A stretch of DNA of 64,000 bases from an uncultured Holophagaceae bacterium (GCA_903857495.1 CAIOFF010000048.1:124001-188000); one strand, 5' to 3'; positions 28,599 through 38,654 are shown, counted from the first letter of the stretch. Numbers and translations: made by a program. Notes: a model not told the origin generated them from the letters alone.

Positions 28599-29981
28599 TC
28601 AGGGCGTGCGGGTCCGCTCCAGCAGGTGGCCGACGCCGTGGGCGTAGTAGTCCAGGAGGGGGGCCTTGTGGGGGGGCAGCACCAGGTGCCCGTCCACGGA
28701 CAGCAGGATGCGTCGAAGGGTCAGCACCCGCAGGCCCACCTCGAAGGTGCGCTGGAAGGACCCCCGGGGCAGGTGCAGGGGCAGGCCCAGCTCCTGGGCC
28801 CGGGCCAGGGTCTCCAGCACCTGGTCCCGGAAGGGCGCGCGGCCCGGCGCCTCGCCGCCCACCTCCCGGTAGACCCAGGCCACCACGGCCACGGGAGTGA
28901 TGGGGACCTCGTTCCCCACGGCCTGCAGCAGGTCCGCCGCGAAGGTCTCCAGCAGGGGGCGGCGGGTCTCCCAGTCCAGGTCGCGCAGGTCGGCGCCCCT
29001 CAGGGCCGTGGCGGCATGGATGGGGGTGCCGAAGTTGGCCACCGCGTAGCCGAAGCGGTGGAAGCGGCGGGTGGCGCCCCGCCAGACCAGGCCCAGCAGC
29101 CAGAGGGAGGTGCGCCGCAGCAGGGCTAGGGGGCCACGCTTGGGCTTGCCCAAGCCCTCCCGCACCAGGTTGCTGTCCTCCACCACCCGGTCGTAGTTGA
29201 TGCCCACGGGAATGAAGACCAGGTCCTTGGCTCCGGCCCGCAGCATGTAGTCCAGCAGGCCCAGCTTCGGGGCCTGGAGCCGCCCGTCCCGGCTGAGGCC
29301 ACCCTCCAGGAAGATGCCCTGGGTGGTGCCCTGGGCCACGGTGCGCTGCACGTAGCGCTCGAGTACCGCGTGGTAGAGCGGATCCCGGAAGCGGCGCCGC
29401 ACGAAGAAGGAGCCGAAGCTGCGGAAGAGCTTCTCCAGGGGCCAGACCCGGGCCCACTCGCCCACGGCGTAGGAGATGGAGACCCGGTTGGCCAACAGGA
29501 AGGCCACCAGTAGGTAGTCTGCGTTGCTGCGGTGGTTCATGACGTAGACCACGGAGGCGTCGCGGGGGATCCGGTTCAGCGCGGCCTCGGCGCTGCGGCC
29601 GATGCGCACCCGGTAGCAGGTGCGCAGCAGCCAGCCCGCCAGGCGCTTGCCGTAGCGGTAGGTGGTGATGAGGTTGAAGCTGGGGATGATCTCGTCCAGG
29701 TAGAGGCTCACGTCCGCCAGCAGACTGGCCTCCTCCCGGCCGGTCTCCTGGGCCAGGGCCGTCACCCGCTCGCGAAGGTCAGTGTCCGCCAGCAGCTCCG
29801 CCTTCATCCGCTGCTTGCGGGTGACCGTGACAGGGTTGAGCCGGAAGCCCAGCTCCCGCCGGGTCCGGAGCGCATGGCGCCAAGCCCAGCGCCGGAACCA
29901 GCGCTTCCCGAAGCGCCCGAGGAGCGCCAGGAACACAAGACCCCCCACCGCGAGGGCCAGCAACCACTGTTTGGGAGTCAT
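28599..29981 (-). CDS. Glycerol-3-phosphate acyltransferase-like (PlsB-type) membrane enzyme
   Basis: A 460-residue membrane-associated acyltransferase. Residues 5-23 form a membrane helix. Acyltransferase motif I is NHRSNAD (H150 and D155, HX4D), motif II GSFFVRRRFRD, motif III FLEGGLSRDG (E226), and motif IV VFIPVGINYDRV. The order and spacing fit the PlsB/DHAPAT group rather than PlsC. It would transfer acyl chains to glycerol 3-phosphate or a related acceptor in phospholipid synthesis. It is shorter than E. coli PlsB (about 800). Start ATG 29981. Confidence 0.87.
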   Translation of the reverse strand: MTPKQWLLALAVGGLVFLALLGRFGKRWFRRWAWRHALRTRRELGFRLNPVTVTRKQRMKAELLADTDLRERVTALAQETGREEASLLADVSLYLDEIIPSFNLITTYRYGKRLAGWLLRTCYRVRIGRSAEAALNRIPRDASVVYVMNHRSNADYLLVAFLLANRVSISYAVGEWARVWPLEKLFRSFGSFFVRRRFRDPLYHAVLERYVQRTVAQGTTQGIFLEGGLSRDGRLQAPKLGLLDYMLRAGAKDLVFIPVGINYDRVVEDSNLVREGLGKPKRGPLALLRRTSLWLLGLVWRGATRRFHRFGYAVANFGTPIHAATALRGADLRDLDWETRRPLLETFAADLLQAVGNEVPITPVAVVAWVYREVGGEAPGRAPFRDQVLETLARAQELGLPLHLPRGSFQRTFEVGLRVLTLRRILLSVDGHLVLPPHKAPLLDYYAHGVGHLLERTRTP

Positions 29982-30017
29982 GCGCCGAGTATGGACCGAT
30001 CCTGCACCATCGTGCAG

Positions 30018-31240
<1,223 letters not shown>

Positions 31241-31241
<1 letters not shown>

Positions 31242-32500
31242 CACGGCTGGGCGCCCTTCTTCTTCCTGGCGTCCTGTTCGAGCTGGGTGTCGGACTTGAG
31301 CTTCAGCTTCACCGAGGCCCGGTCCTTCATCTCCTTGAGCTTGCGGATGGGTCCCGTCAGCACTCTCTCGCCCTCGGCCAGGCCCTCCTTCACCTCGTAG
31401 TGGTTGGTGTTGGCGATGCCCGTCTTGATGGATCGCTCCGAGGCCCGGCCGTCCTTGTGGACCATGACGATGCTGCGGGTCTCGGGGCTGAGGAGCCCCT
31501 TCTTCTGGGCGTCTTCCAGGGTGCCCTCCCGCTCCAGCACCGACTGCAGCGGCACCCGGAGGACATTCTTGGCCTCCGCGGTGAGCACCACGGCGCGGGC
31601 GCTCATGCCGGGGCGCAGGCGGTCGATGCTCTCGGCGCCCATGTCCAGGGCCACCTTCACCTTGTACATGTTGGAGTCCTGGCCGATCTTCTCGGCGGCG
31701 GTGGCGATCTCCCGGACCTTGCCCTGGAAGACCTTGCCCGGGAAGGACTCCACCGTGACCTGGGCCGGCTGGCTGAGCTTGAGCCGCACGACTTCGCTCT
31801 CATTGACCTTGATCTCGGCGATGAGGTCACTCATGTCGGAGATGACCATCAGCACCGCGCCCGGCAGGTTGCTCATGCCGGGGATGGCGGTCTCGCCCTT
31901 CTCGGCCTTGAGCCCCGTGACCCGACCCGGGATGGGCGCCACCAGCACGGACTTGCTGAGGGCGTCCCGCATGGCCGCCACGTTCGCCTGGCCCTGCTGG
32001 ACGGCGGTCTGGGCGGTCTGGAAGCTGAACTCGGCGCTGTCCCGGTTGAGCCGGGCCTGGCGGAAGTCCTCTTCGGAGATGAGGCCCTGGCCGTAGAGGG
32101 TCTCCAGGCGCCGGAAGGTGTCCCGGGCCTTGGCCTGGGTGCCTTCCAGCCGGGCGGCGTCCTTGGTCTGGCCGGTCAGGGCCGCCTCGGCCTGGATCAG
32201 CCCCTGCTTGAGGCGCTCCTGGTCGATGGTCACCAGCAGGTCGCCCGCCTTCACGTCCTGGCCGTCCTTGACGTGGAGGGTCTTGATCTCGCCCATGACC
32301 GAGGTGCCCACGTTGATGCGGGTCATGGCCTGGATCTCGCCGCTGGCCACGATGGTCTCGCGGATGTCGCCCCGCCCGAGGGTGTCCCAGGCGAAGGCGC
32401 TGTCCTCGTCCCGGGCCCCGCCGAAGGCCACGCCGAGGCCGATGAGGACCACCAGAGCCACGGCTCCGCCGATGACAAGTTTCATATTCCGGGAGGCCAT
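31241..32500 (-). CDS. Periplasmic adaptor (HlyD/MacA-type membrane fusion protein)
   Basis: A 419-residue protein with an N-terminal membrane anchor (about 8-27), a split biotinyl-lipoyl domain (LHVKDGQDVKAGDLLVTID and APIPGRVTGLKAEKGET), an alpha-helical hairpin (about 100-190) and a beta-barrel or membrane-proximal part. It links an inner-membrane permease to an outer-membrane channel. The reading context VDMGAESIDRLRPGMSARAVV is typical of MacA adaptors. It is coupled to the permease downstream and begins one base before the YIP1 remnant's stop. The C-terminus is Lys-rich. Confidence 0.92.
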
Positions 32501-33240
32501 CTACTTGGCCCCGAGCAGGCGCATGCCAATGGCACAGGCCATGGGCACGAGGACGGCCAGCAGCGCCCCGGCGGTCTTGATGCGGACCAGGTAGCGCAGG
32601 GCCAGGAAGGCCAGCGCGGCCTCGGTGAAGTAGAAGAGGTCCAGGGCATAGTAGAGGGCCTGCAGCTTGATGCTGTCCACGTGGAGGAAGTAGCCCAGGG
32701 AGGTCGGGGCCACCTTGTCGGGGGTGAGGCCGCCGATGGGCCGCACCAGGCAGATCACCGCGATGAGCAGCATGTGGGGCAGCTTCACGAGGCCAGGCAC
32801 GATGGCGGCGCTGAGGGCCTGGAGATAGCTGGGCGCCTCGGCCTCGGGCAGGGCCTTCCCGATCAGCCAGTAGAAGAGGGCCACCAGCGCCATGGCCGCA
32901 GGCGTGATGAACAGGACGCCAAGGATGCCGAAGGGCAGGATGAACTTCTTCTGCATGTCGATGACCATGTCGATCTGCGCCGCCTGGATCTGCGGGTTGC
33001 GCTCCAGGATGGGTCGGAGCATCTCGTCCACGTCCACCTTCAGGCCCCAGATGACCGTGATGACCAGGGAGGCGACCATGACCGCGCCCAGGGCCCAGCC
33101 CAGCTGGGAGCCTGATTGAGGCGGCGGAACAGCTCCACGGGAGCCGTGAACACGCCGACGAGCTGGTCCAGCAGGCCTGGCGCCTGGGGACGCGGCGCCT
33201 CGGGCTGCTCGCCATACAGGGAGGAAGGCTGTTCACTCAT
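32501..33240 (-). pseudogene. YIP1-family membrane protein, frameshifted
   Basis: A five-helix YIP1-type membrane gene split between two frames. The N-terminal part (ATG at 33240, about 45 residues up to ..RRLNQAPSW) is continued by the frame 32501-33079, with VASLVITVIWGL and four more hydrophobic helices. Inserting one G on the minus strand near 33099-33101 (a CCC run on plus) restores a single protein of about 246 residues reading ..APSWGWALGAVMV. This may be a true frameshift or a homopolymer sequencing error. It precedes the adaptor gene and is probably part of the same operon. Confidence 0.75.
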
Positions 33241-33368
33241 GGCAAGGACCTCTCAGACATCGAGCCAACTTTAACGCACCTGCGGGGCCCGGGCCAGGAT
33301 GGCCGCGGCGCCTGGCCTGGCCGCCGGTGCTACATTGAGGGCTCATTGCCGCCCAGGAGTCCCATCCC

Positions 33369-34232
33369 ATGTCCGCCCTGGATCGCCTCGCGGAGCGCCA
33401 GCTGGTGGTGGTGACCGGGAAGGGCGGGGTCGGCAAGACCACCCTCGCCTCGGTGCTGGGCCGCCTCCTGGCCGCCCGGGGTCGGCGGGTGCTCCTGCTG
33501 GAGGTGGACCCGCGGGAGAGCCTCCACCAGGCGCTGGGGACCGAGCCCTCGGGCGGTGAGATCGTGCCCGCGGGTCCGAGGCTCTGGCTCCAGAACCTCC
33601 AGCCCGCGGCGGTCATCGAAGGCCTGGTCCATGAGAAGGTCCCCCTCGACTACCTGGCCCGAAAAATTGTGGAGAGTCCGGCCTTCCACCACTTCGTAGA
33701 GGGGGCTCCGGGCCTGAAGGAGACGGCCCTGCTGGGCTACGCCTATCGGACCCTGCACCAGGGTCGCCGCCCCCGGGCCGACCTGGTGATCCTGGATGCC
33801 CCCGCCACGGGGCACGGCGCCACCCTGCTCACGGCGCCGGGTCTGCTGGCCCAGGCGGCCCAGGGGGGTCAACTGGGTGACATGGCCGCAGACCTGGCGG
33901 CCTTCCTGGCGGACCCCACTCGCTGCGGCGTGGCCCTCGCCACCCTGGCGGAGGAGATGCCCATCCAGGAGACGCTGGAACTTCTGGAGGTGTTGCAGGC
34001 GAAGCTGGGCCTGCGGCCCGACCTGGTGGTGGCGAACGGGTTGTACCCCGTGCCTCCGCCGGGGCCCGGCCTGGAGCTGCTGAGGACCCGGCGCCGCCTG
34101 AACGAGGCGGAACTGGCCCGGCTCTCCGCCGCCTGGGACGGTCCCCTGGTGTCGCTACTGCTCCTCGCCCTGGACCGGGGGCCGGCGCTGATCGACCGGC
34201 TGGCCCAGGCGTTCCTCCAGGAGGACCGATGA
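33369..34232 (+). CDS. ArsA/Get3-like ATPase, first of a pair
   Basis: A 287-residue soluble ATPase of the deviant Walker A (SIMIBI) class. The P-loop GKGGVGKTT (17-25) includes the signature lysine K18, and the A' or switch region LLLEVDPRES and DLVILDAPATGHG (B motif) follow. ArsA/Get3 relatives act as dimers that carry metalloid anions or hydrophobic cargo. The partner gene starts four bases before this one stops (ATGA at 34229-34232). No arsenic genes are present, so an arsenite role is unlikely. Downstream lie PHA-granule genes. Confidence 0.9.
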   Translation: MSALDRLAERQLVVVTGKGGVGKTTLASVLGRLLAARGRRVLLLEVDPRESLHQALGTEPSGGEIVPAGPRLWLQNLQPAAVIEGLVHEKVPLDYLARKIVESPAFHHFVEGAPGLKETALLGYAYRTLHQGRRPRADLVILDAPATGHGATLLTAPGLLAQAAQGGQLGDMAADLAAFLADPTRCGVALATLAEEMPIQETLELLEVLQAKLGLRPDLVVANGLYPVPPPGPGLELLRTRRRLNEAELARLSAAWDGPLVSLLLLALDRGPALIDRLAQAFLQEDR

Positions 34233-35275
34233 GCGCCAGCGTGCTCGCGGGTGACCTCCTCGTGGTGGTGGGTGCGGGCGGCGTGGGCAAGACCACCCTG
34301 GCGGCGGCCCTGGCCCTGGGGTCCGCGCAGCAGGGGCGCCGCACCCTGGTGATGACCTTCGATCCCTCCCTGCGGCTCAAGGATGCTCTCGGCGTGGGTG
34401 AGGCGGCCCTGGACGAACCCATCCCCGTGCTTGGGGTGGCACCGGGGCGCCTGGATGCGGCCCTCCTCGATGCGAAGCGGACCTTCGACCGCCTCATCCG
34501 GACCTACGCCCCTGACGCTGCGGCCGCAGAGCGGATCTTCTCCAACCGGTTCTACCGGGACATGGCCGGCAACCTGGCGGGAATCCTGGAATACATGGCC
34601 ATGGAGCGGCTCTTCGAGATGCGGGCCTCGGGTCAGTACGACCGGATCATCCTGGACACGCCGCCCACGCGCCAGGCCATGGACTTCCTCCAGGCGCCGG
34701 AGCGGATGATGCACCTGGTGAACAACCGGGCCATCCAGTTCGCCATGGATCCCTGGTGGGACCGGAAAGGGGGCAAGCACCTCGCCCTGCGCCTGGCGGC
34801 CATGGGGGCCCTGGAGCTGTCGGACCGCCTCATCGGCCGGCGCTTCCTCCTGGATGTGGTGGAGTTCATCCGGGCTTTCGCGCCGCTCTTCGAGGGCTTC
34901 CGCCACCGGGCCGAGGAAGTCCAGAAGCTGCTGCGGGCCGAGGAGACCCGGTTCCTGCTGGTGGCGGGTCCCGGCTCAGACCGGGTGCCCGACGCGATGT
35001 TCTTCCTGCGCAAGCTGAAGGAAACCGGCCACCAGCTCGGTCCCATCCTGGTGAACCAGGTCCACCCGGAGCCCGGTCCCGGCGCGGGCCGGGGGCCGGG
35101 CGCCGAGCTGCTGGGCTTCCTGGCGACCCGGGACCGGCGCGGCCTGGAGCTCCTGCGGAGTCTCCTGCCGGGCTCCCAGGAGCTGCTCCCCGTGCCCCTG
35201 GAGCCCCATCCCCCCGGCGATCTGGCGGAGCTGGGCCAGCTGTTTAACAAATTAATAAACATAAAATCATTATAA
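34229..35275 (+). CDS. ArsA/Get3-like ATPase, second of a pair, lacking the signature lysine
   Basis: A 348-residue partner ATPase. Its P-loop is GAGGVGKTT (15-23): the catalytic lysine K21 stays, but the signature lysine that reaches across the dimer is alanine (A16). Switch elements MTFDPSLRLKDAL and RIILDTPPTRQAMDF are present, with a longer helical insertion (about 150-230) that could bind hydrophobic cargo. The last 12 codons (..LFNKLINIKSL) are strikingly AT-rich and run into the PhaR promoter region, which suggests that the original stop was lost. It likely pairs with the upstream ATPase, as Rv3679-Rv3680 do in mycobacteria. Confidence 0.88.
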   Translation: MSASVLAGDLLVVVGAGGVGKTTLAAALALGSAQQGRRTLVMTFDPSLRLKDALGVGEAALDEPIPVLGVAPGRLDAALLDAKRTFDRLIRTYAPDAAAAERIFSNRFYRDMAGNLAGILEYMAMERLFEMRASGQYDRIILDTPPTRQAMDFLQAPERMMHLVNNRAIQFAMDPWWDRKGGKHLALRLAAMGALELSDRLIGRRFLLDVVEFIRAFAPLFEGFRHRAEEVQKLLRAEETRFLLVAGPGSDRVPDAMFFLRKLKETGHQLGPILVNQVHPEPGPGAGRGPGAELLGFLATRDRRGLELLRSLLPGSQELLPVPLEPHPPGDLAELGQLFNKLINIKSL

Positions 35276-35293
35276 TCAATATTTAAGAAAATT

Positions 35294-35339
35294 GCCGCGA
35301 TGCGGTAATTTTCTCCTGGCGCTCTTACCGCAATGCGGT
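35294..35339. promoter_or_regulatory. Paired 13-bp palindromes before phaR
   Basis: GCCGCGATGCGGT (35294-35306) and ACCGCAATGCGGT (35327-35339) are near-identical; the second is a perfect palindrome around a central A. Their centres are 33 bases apart, three helix turns, so a dimeric regulator could bind both on one face. A TATATT box overlaps the end of the second. PhaR auto-repression is the simplest reading. Confidence 0.6.
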
Positions 35340-35366
35340 ATATTTGGATCCGGAAAGGGGTCCAGA

Positions 35367-35837
35367 ATGATCCGCCTCATCAAACGGTACGGTGGCGCCA
35401 GCCGGAAGCTCTACGACACGGAAGAGAGCCGCTACGTTTCGCTCGAGGAGATCTCGGCCTGGATCCGGTCCGGCCAGGAGATCAAGGTGGTCGACAGTGG
35501 CACCGGCGAGGATGTCACCTCCCAGACCCTGGCCCAGAGCATCTACGAAGACCACAAGCGGGGCTCTTCCCTGCTCTCGGGCGATCTCCTGCACGAGGTC
35601 ATCCGGCGGGGCAGCGAGGCCCTGAGCGAGGGGGCCGATCGGGTCCAGGCCAAGGTTGACCGCATCGTCCGCACGTCCGTAGACCGCCTCGCCCTCGCCA
35701 CTGCAGCGCCGGAAGACATGGCCCAGCTGCGGGCTCGCCTCGCCGAGCTCGAAGCCACCCTGGCCGAACTGGAAACCAGGACAAGCCCCCCGAAGCCAGC
35801 CAGCCGACCCCGCTCCACCCGCAAGACCGCCCGTTAA
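35367..35837 (+). CDS. phaR: PHA synthesis repressor PhaR
   Basis: A 156-residue DNA-binding repressor. The N-terminal PHB/PHA accumulation-regulator domain is clear: MIRLIKRYGGASRKLYDTEESRYVSLEEI (cited as residues 1-29) and the RSGQEIKVVDSGTGEDVT block. The C-terminal half is helical (about 70-140) and Lys/Arg-Pro-rich at the end. PhaR in other bacteria binds PHA granules and, when freed, represses phasin and its own gene. ATG 35367 follows two palindromes and a spaced AAGGGGTCCAG site. It is followed, after 45 bases, by the phasin gene. Confidence 0.93.
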   Translation: MIRLIKRYGGASRKLYDTEESRYVSLEEISAWIRSGQEIKVVDSGTGEDVTSQTLAQSIYEDHKRGSSLLSGDLLHEVIRRGSEALSEGADRVQAKVDRIVRTSVDRLALATAAPEDMAQLRARLAELEATLAELETRTSPPKPASRPRSTRKTAR

Positions 35838-35882
35838 CCCCAACCCTCCCCGGCCCTGGAGCCGGATGAAAGGAGCCAGACC

Positions 35883-36308
35883 ATGGCCATCAAAAAGAAG
35901 ACCGACCTCATGCCCAGCCTGAAGGAATCCGCCTACCACATCTGGCTGGCGGGCCTCGGTGCCTACAGCGTCGCTGGAGAGGAAGGCAGTCGCCTCTTCA
36001 GCCAGCTCGTGGACAAGGGTGCGGAACTGGATGAGGCGAACAAGGAGCGCATCCTTGAGCTCGCGGAGCGCGCCAAAGGCCTGAAGGGCGACGCCAAGGG
36101 TGCCTGGGACAAGCTCTCGACTCCCTTCGAGGGCGGACTGGCGACGGCCATGCACCGTCTGGGCGTCCCGACGCGGGAAGAGATCGTCAACCTCACCCAG
36201 CGGGTCGAGGAGCTGACGAAGCTGGTGGCCAAGACCAAGGCCACCCCCAAGCCTGCGCCCAAGCCTGCGGAAGCGCCCAAGCGCAAGTCCAAGGCTGCAA
36301 AGGCCTGA
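35883..36308 (+). CDS. Phasin, PhaF/PhaI-type granule-associated protein
   Basis: A 141-residue helical granule coat protein. The core (residues 10-110) fits the poly(hydroxyalkanoate) granule-associated family of PhaI/PhaF: SAYHIWLAGLGAYSVAGEEGSRLFSQLV and EEIVNLTQRVEELTKLV. The C-terminal tail (about 112-141) is a run of Lys, Ala and Pro, a short version of the histone-like tail by which Pseudomonas PhaF binds DNA and helps segregate granules. ATG 35883 has AAGGAG seven bases upstream. Adjacent to phaR and the patatin-like gene, it fits a granule role. Confidence 0.92.
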   Translation: MAIKKKTDLMPSLKESAYHIWLAGLGAYSVAGEEGSRLFSQLVDKGAELDEANKERILELAERAKGLKGDAKGAWDKLSTPFEGGLATAMHRLGVPTREEIVNLTQRVEELTKLVAKTKATPKPAPKPAEAPKRKSKAAKA

Positions 36309-36315
36309 GGGGCCC

Positions 36316-37530
36316 ATGCCCTCGCGTCGCCGTTCAAAGGGGCGGGTGGGGCTCGCCTTGGCCGCCGGAGGAGTGCTGGGGGGCGTCTACGAGGTAGGCG
36401 CCCTCCGAGCCCTTGAGGAAGCCATTGCGGGCCTCGACCTGAACCGCCTGCGGGTCACCGTGGGGGTGAGCGCTGGCTCCTTCATCGGCGCCCACCTGGT
36501 CAACGGCGTCACGGTGACTGAAATGATCCGGGGCTTGGCTGCCGAAGGCGGCAGCGAGGCCCTGTTCGACCAGTCCATTTTCTTCATGCCGGCCTATCAG
36601 GAAATGGCGCGCCGTGGGCTGCAGCTGCCTTCGGTCATCAGCGAGGCGCTGACGCAGCTGGCCAAGGGGCCGGAGGATCCCTCCTTCATCGGGACCCTCG
36701 AGGGCCTCGGCCGATCCCTCCCGGTCGCGCTCTTCAGCAATGAAGGCATCCAGGATTACCTGGAGAAGGCCTTCTCGCGACGTGGCCGGACCGACGATTT
36801 CCGGAGGCTGCGGCAGAAGTTCTTCGTGGTGGCGACAGATGTGGAAACGGGCCGGCGGGTGGTGTTCGGCGACCAGGGCATGGACCACATCCCCATCTCC
36901 CTCGCGGTGCAGGCCAGCACGGCCGTGCCCGGCCTCTACCAGCCCGTCGAGGTCGAGGGCCGGGTCTGCGTGGACGGGGTGCTCCTGAAGACCATGCATG
37001 CCTCCGTCGCCCTGGACTACGGGGCCGACCTGCTGCTCTGCGTGAATCCCCTGGTGCCCATGGAGACGGGTTCCGAGGATGCCCGCGAGGCGCTCGGCAA
37101 GCGGGCGGTCCAGCGGGGCGGGCTGCCGGCCCTGCTGTCGCAGAGCTTCCGGATCCTCATCCACTCCCGGGCCGTCCTGGGCATGGAGCGCGCCGCCCAG
37201 AGCCATCCGGACAGCGACCTGGTGCTGTTCCAGCCGGAATCCACCGAGCACCGGCTCTTCACGAACCTCTTCCGCTTCCGCTCCCGCCGCAAGATCTGCG
37301 AGATCGCCTACCAGCAGACCCGGCAGGACCTCTGGCGGCGACGAGAGCTCCTCGGACCCCTGTTTGAAAAGCACGGACTGTCGCTTCAGCTGGAGGTGCT
37401 GGCTGATCCCTACCGGACGGTCTGGGACTGCATCGAAAATCCTCGTGAGAGGAGCGTGGCCGATCGGCTCGATGCGGCCCTCCGGATCCTGGAGGTCGGC
37501 CTCAGCCGGAAGGGTGGCAGGGGCCGCTGA
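36316..37530 (+). CDS. Patatin-like phospholipase
   Basis: A 404-residue lipid acyl hydrolase. It has the glycine-rich oxyanion-hole region AAGGVLGGVYEVGAL (about 16-30), the nucleophile GVSAGS with S52 and the catalytic-dyad D219 in VCVDGVL. There is no signal peptide. It would cleave acyl esters of phospholipids or neutral lipids in the cytoplasm; the place beside a phasin suggests mobilisation of stored lipid, which is inference. Eight bases separate it from the phasin stop, so they are co-transcribed. The C-terminal third is a helical, Arg-rich extension. Confidence 0.92.
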   Translation: MPSRRRSKGRVGLALAAGGVLGGVYEVGALRALEEAIAGLDLNRLRVTVGVSAGSFIGAHLVNGVTVTEMIRGLAAEGGSEALFDQSIFFMPAYQEMARRGLQLPSVISEALTQLAKGPEDPSFIGTLEGLGRSLPVALFSNEGIQDYLEKAFSRRGRTDDFRRLRQKFFVVATDVETGRRVVFGDQGMDHIPISLAVQASTAVPGLYQPVEVEGRVCVDGVLLKTMHASVALDYGADLLLCVNPLVPMETGSEDAREALGKRAVQRGGLPALLSQSFRILIHSRAVLGMERAAQSHPDSDLVLFQPESTEHRLFTNLFRFRSRRKICEIAYQQTRQDLWRRRELLGPLFEKHGLSLQLEVLADPYRTVWDCIENPRERSVADRLDAALRILEVGLSRKGGRGR

Positions 37531-37548
37531 GCTGAGCCTCTCGGCGAG

Positions 37549-38331
37549 TCACTCCTCCAATTCCGCCTTGGCCAGCTCGACGTCCAGCCGCTCCATGGCG
37601 TCCAGGGGTTGGGCTGCGGCCGCCTCGCGATACAGGGTCTCGGCCTCCTTCCTTCCGGAGCGGCCCTTGAGCAGGACCAGGCCGTTGGCGTATTCGATGC
37701 GGTAGATGGCCGACTCCGGGAACAGCTCGAGGCAGGTCCGGTAGTGCTCCAGGCCGACCTTCTCCTTGGCGCCGTAGGTGAGGCTGCCCATCAGGCTGCC
37801 CACCTTGTCGATGACCTCGGCGTGGTAGGTGCCCAGGGCGGCATGGGCGTCGGCGTGCTCAGGGTCCAGCTCCAGGGCCCGGGTGAGGCTGTCTTTGATC
37901 TTGCCGCCCAGTCCCTGCGCCAGGGCCTTCACCACGGAGATGCCCTGGCTGTAGCGGCCGAGGGCGTAGGCGTGGATGTAGTAATTGAAAGCATCCCCGG
38001 GCGCCTTGGCCATCCGCGCCTCGCAGCGGGCGGCCACCTCCTGGAAGAGCTTCAGCTGAGTCGCCTCGTCCTCCTCCAGGTAGTTGGCATAGATGTTCTG
38101 GGCGTGGTTCGCCACGTTGCTGCCCGCCGCGCCAGCGGCCAGGCCCGTCTCGACCGCCTTGGCGAACTCACCGGCATGGTAGTGGAGCCAGGCCTGGAGG
38201 ACCTGCTTGTCCTCGGGATACGGCTCGCGGTTCCCCTTGTGGAGCCGGGGCCAGGCTTTCTTGGCGGTGGCGGCCGTGTACAGGTAGGCCTTGTCGGCGT
38301 AGGGAAATTCGGCCCAGGCTTGTTTGGCCAT
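37549..38331 (-). CDS. TPR-like protein of the PHA-system cluster
   Basis: A 260-residue cytosolic protein with TPR-like helical repeats across its length (about 1-30, 40-75, 125-165, 190-225; for example DSLTRALELDPEHADAHAAL and HYRTCLELFPESAIYRIEYANG). I cannot assign a function. It is the last gene of a minus-strand group with an acyl-CoA-binding protein (25 bases upstream) and a PHA-system protein, so it may assemble granule proteins. No signal peptide. Confidence 0.77.
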   Translation of the reverse strand: MAKQAWAEFPYADKAYLYTAATAKKAWPRLHKGNREPYPEDKQVLQAWLHYHAGEFAKAVETGLAAGAAGSNVANHAQNIYANYLEEDEATQLKLFQEVAARCEARMAKAPGDAFNYYIHAYALGRYSQGISVVKALAQGLGGKIKDSLTRALELDPEHADAHAALGTYHAEVIDKVGSLMGSLTYGAKEKVGLEHYRTCLELFPESAIYRIEYANGLVLLKGRSGRKEAETLYREAAAAQPLDAMERLDVELAKAELEE

Positions 38332-38356
38332 CGAGAGTCCTCCCGAGTGATGTTGG

Positions 38357-38626
38357 CTAGTCGAAATCCATGCCGGCGACGACGAAGATGTAGCCGCGCA
38401 TGGCCTCCTCGGGGGCGGTGCCCCTGAGCTTGGCCCAGGCGTCGAATTTGGCGCGAGCCACGAAGTCGAAGGCTCCGGGGCGGTCGTCCCCGGCGTCGCC
38501 CGCTGTGGCCTGCTTGTAGTAGGCGTAGAGGCTGAGCAGGGTGTCGTTATCCGGCCGCTGGGTGGCCGTCTTGGCCTGGGCCTGGGCCGCCTCGAACTGC
38601 GTCTGCAGGGTGCTGTCTGTCGCCAT
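38357..38626 (-). CDS. Acyl-CoA-binding protein (ACBP)
   Basis: An 89-residue four-helix protein. The ACBP core is clear: LLSLYAYYKQATAGD (about 30-44) with the ligand-contacting Tyr/Lys of helix 2, RPGAFDFVARAKFDAWAKLRG (about 49-69) and a Tyr in MRGYI (79). It binds and shuttles long-chain acyl-CoA in the cytosol. ACBPs are widespread in eukaryotes but uncommon in bacteria. ATG 38626 has AGGAGG five bases upstream. Its place between a PHA-system gene and a TPR gene links acyl-CoA supply to storage. Confidence 0.9.
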   Translation of the reverse strand: MATDSTLQTQFEAAQAQAKTATQRPDNDTLLSLYAYYKQATAGDAGDDRPGAFDFVARAKFDAWAKLRGTAPEEAMRGYIFVVAGMDFD

Positions 38627-38654
38627 CGTGCCTCCTAAGCGGGAATGTCCCGGT

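Noticed and set aside
36316-37530. The patatin-like gene as a PHA depolymerase.
   Set aside because: The GXSXG/Asp dyad and oxyanion loop are patatin-type, not the depolymerase lipase box; a role on stored lipid is only inference.
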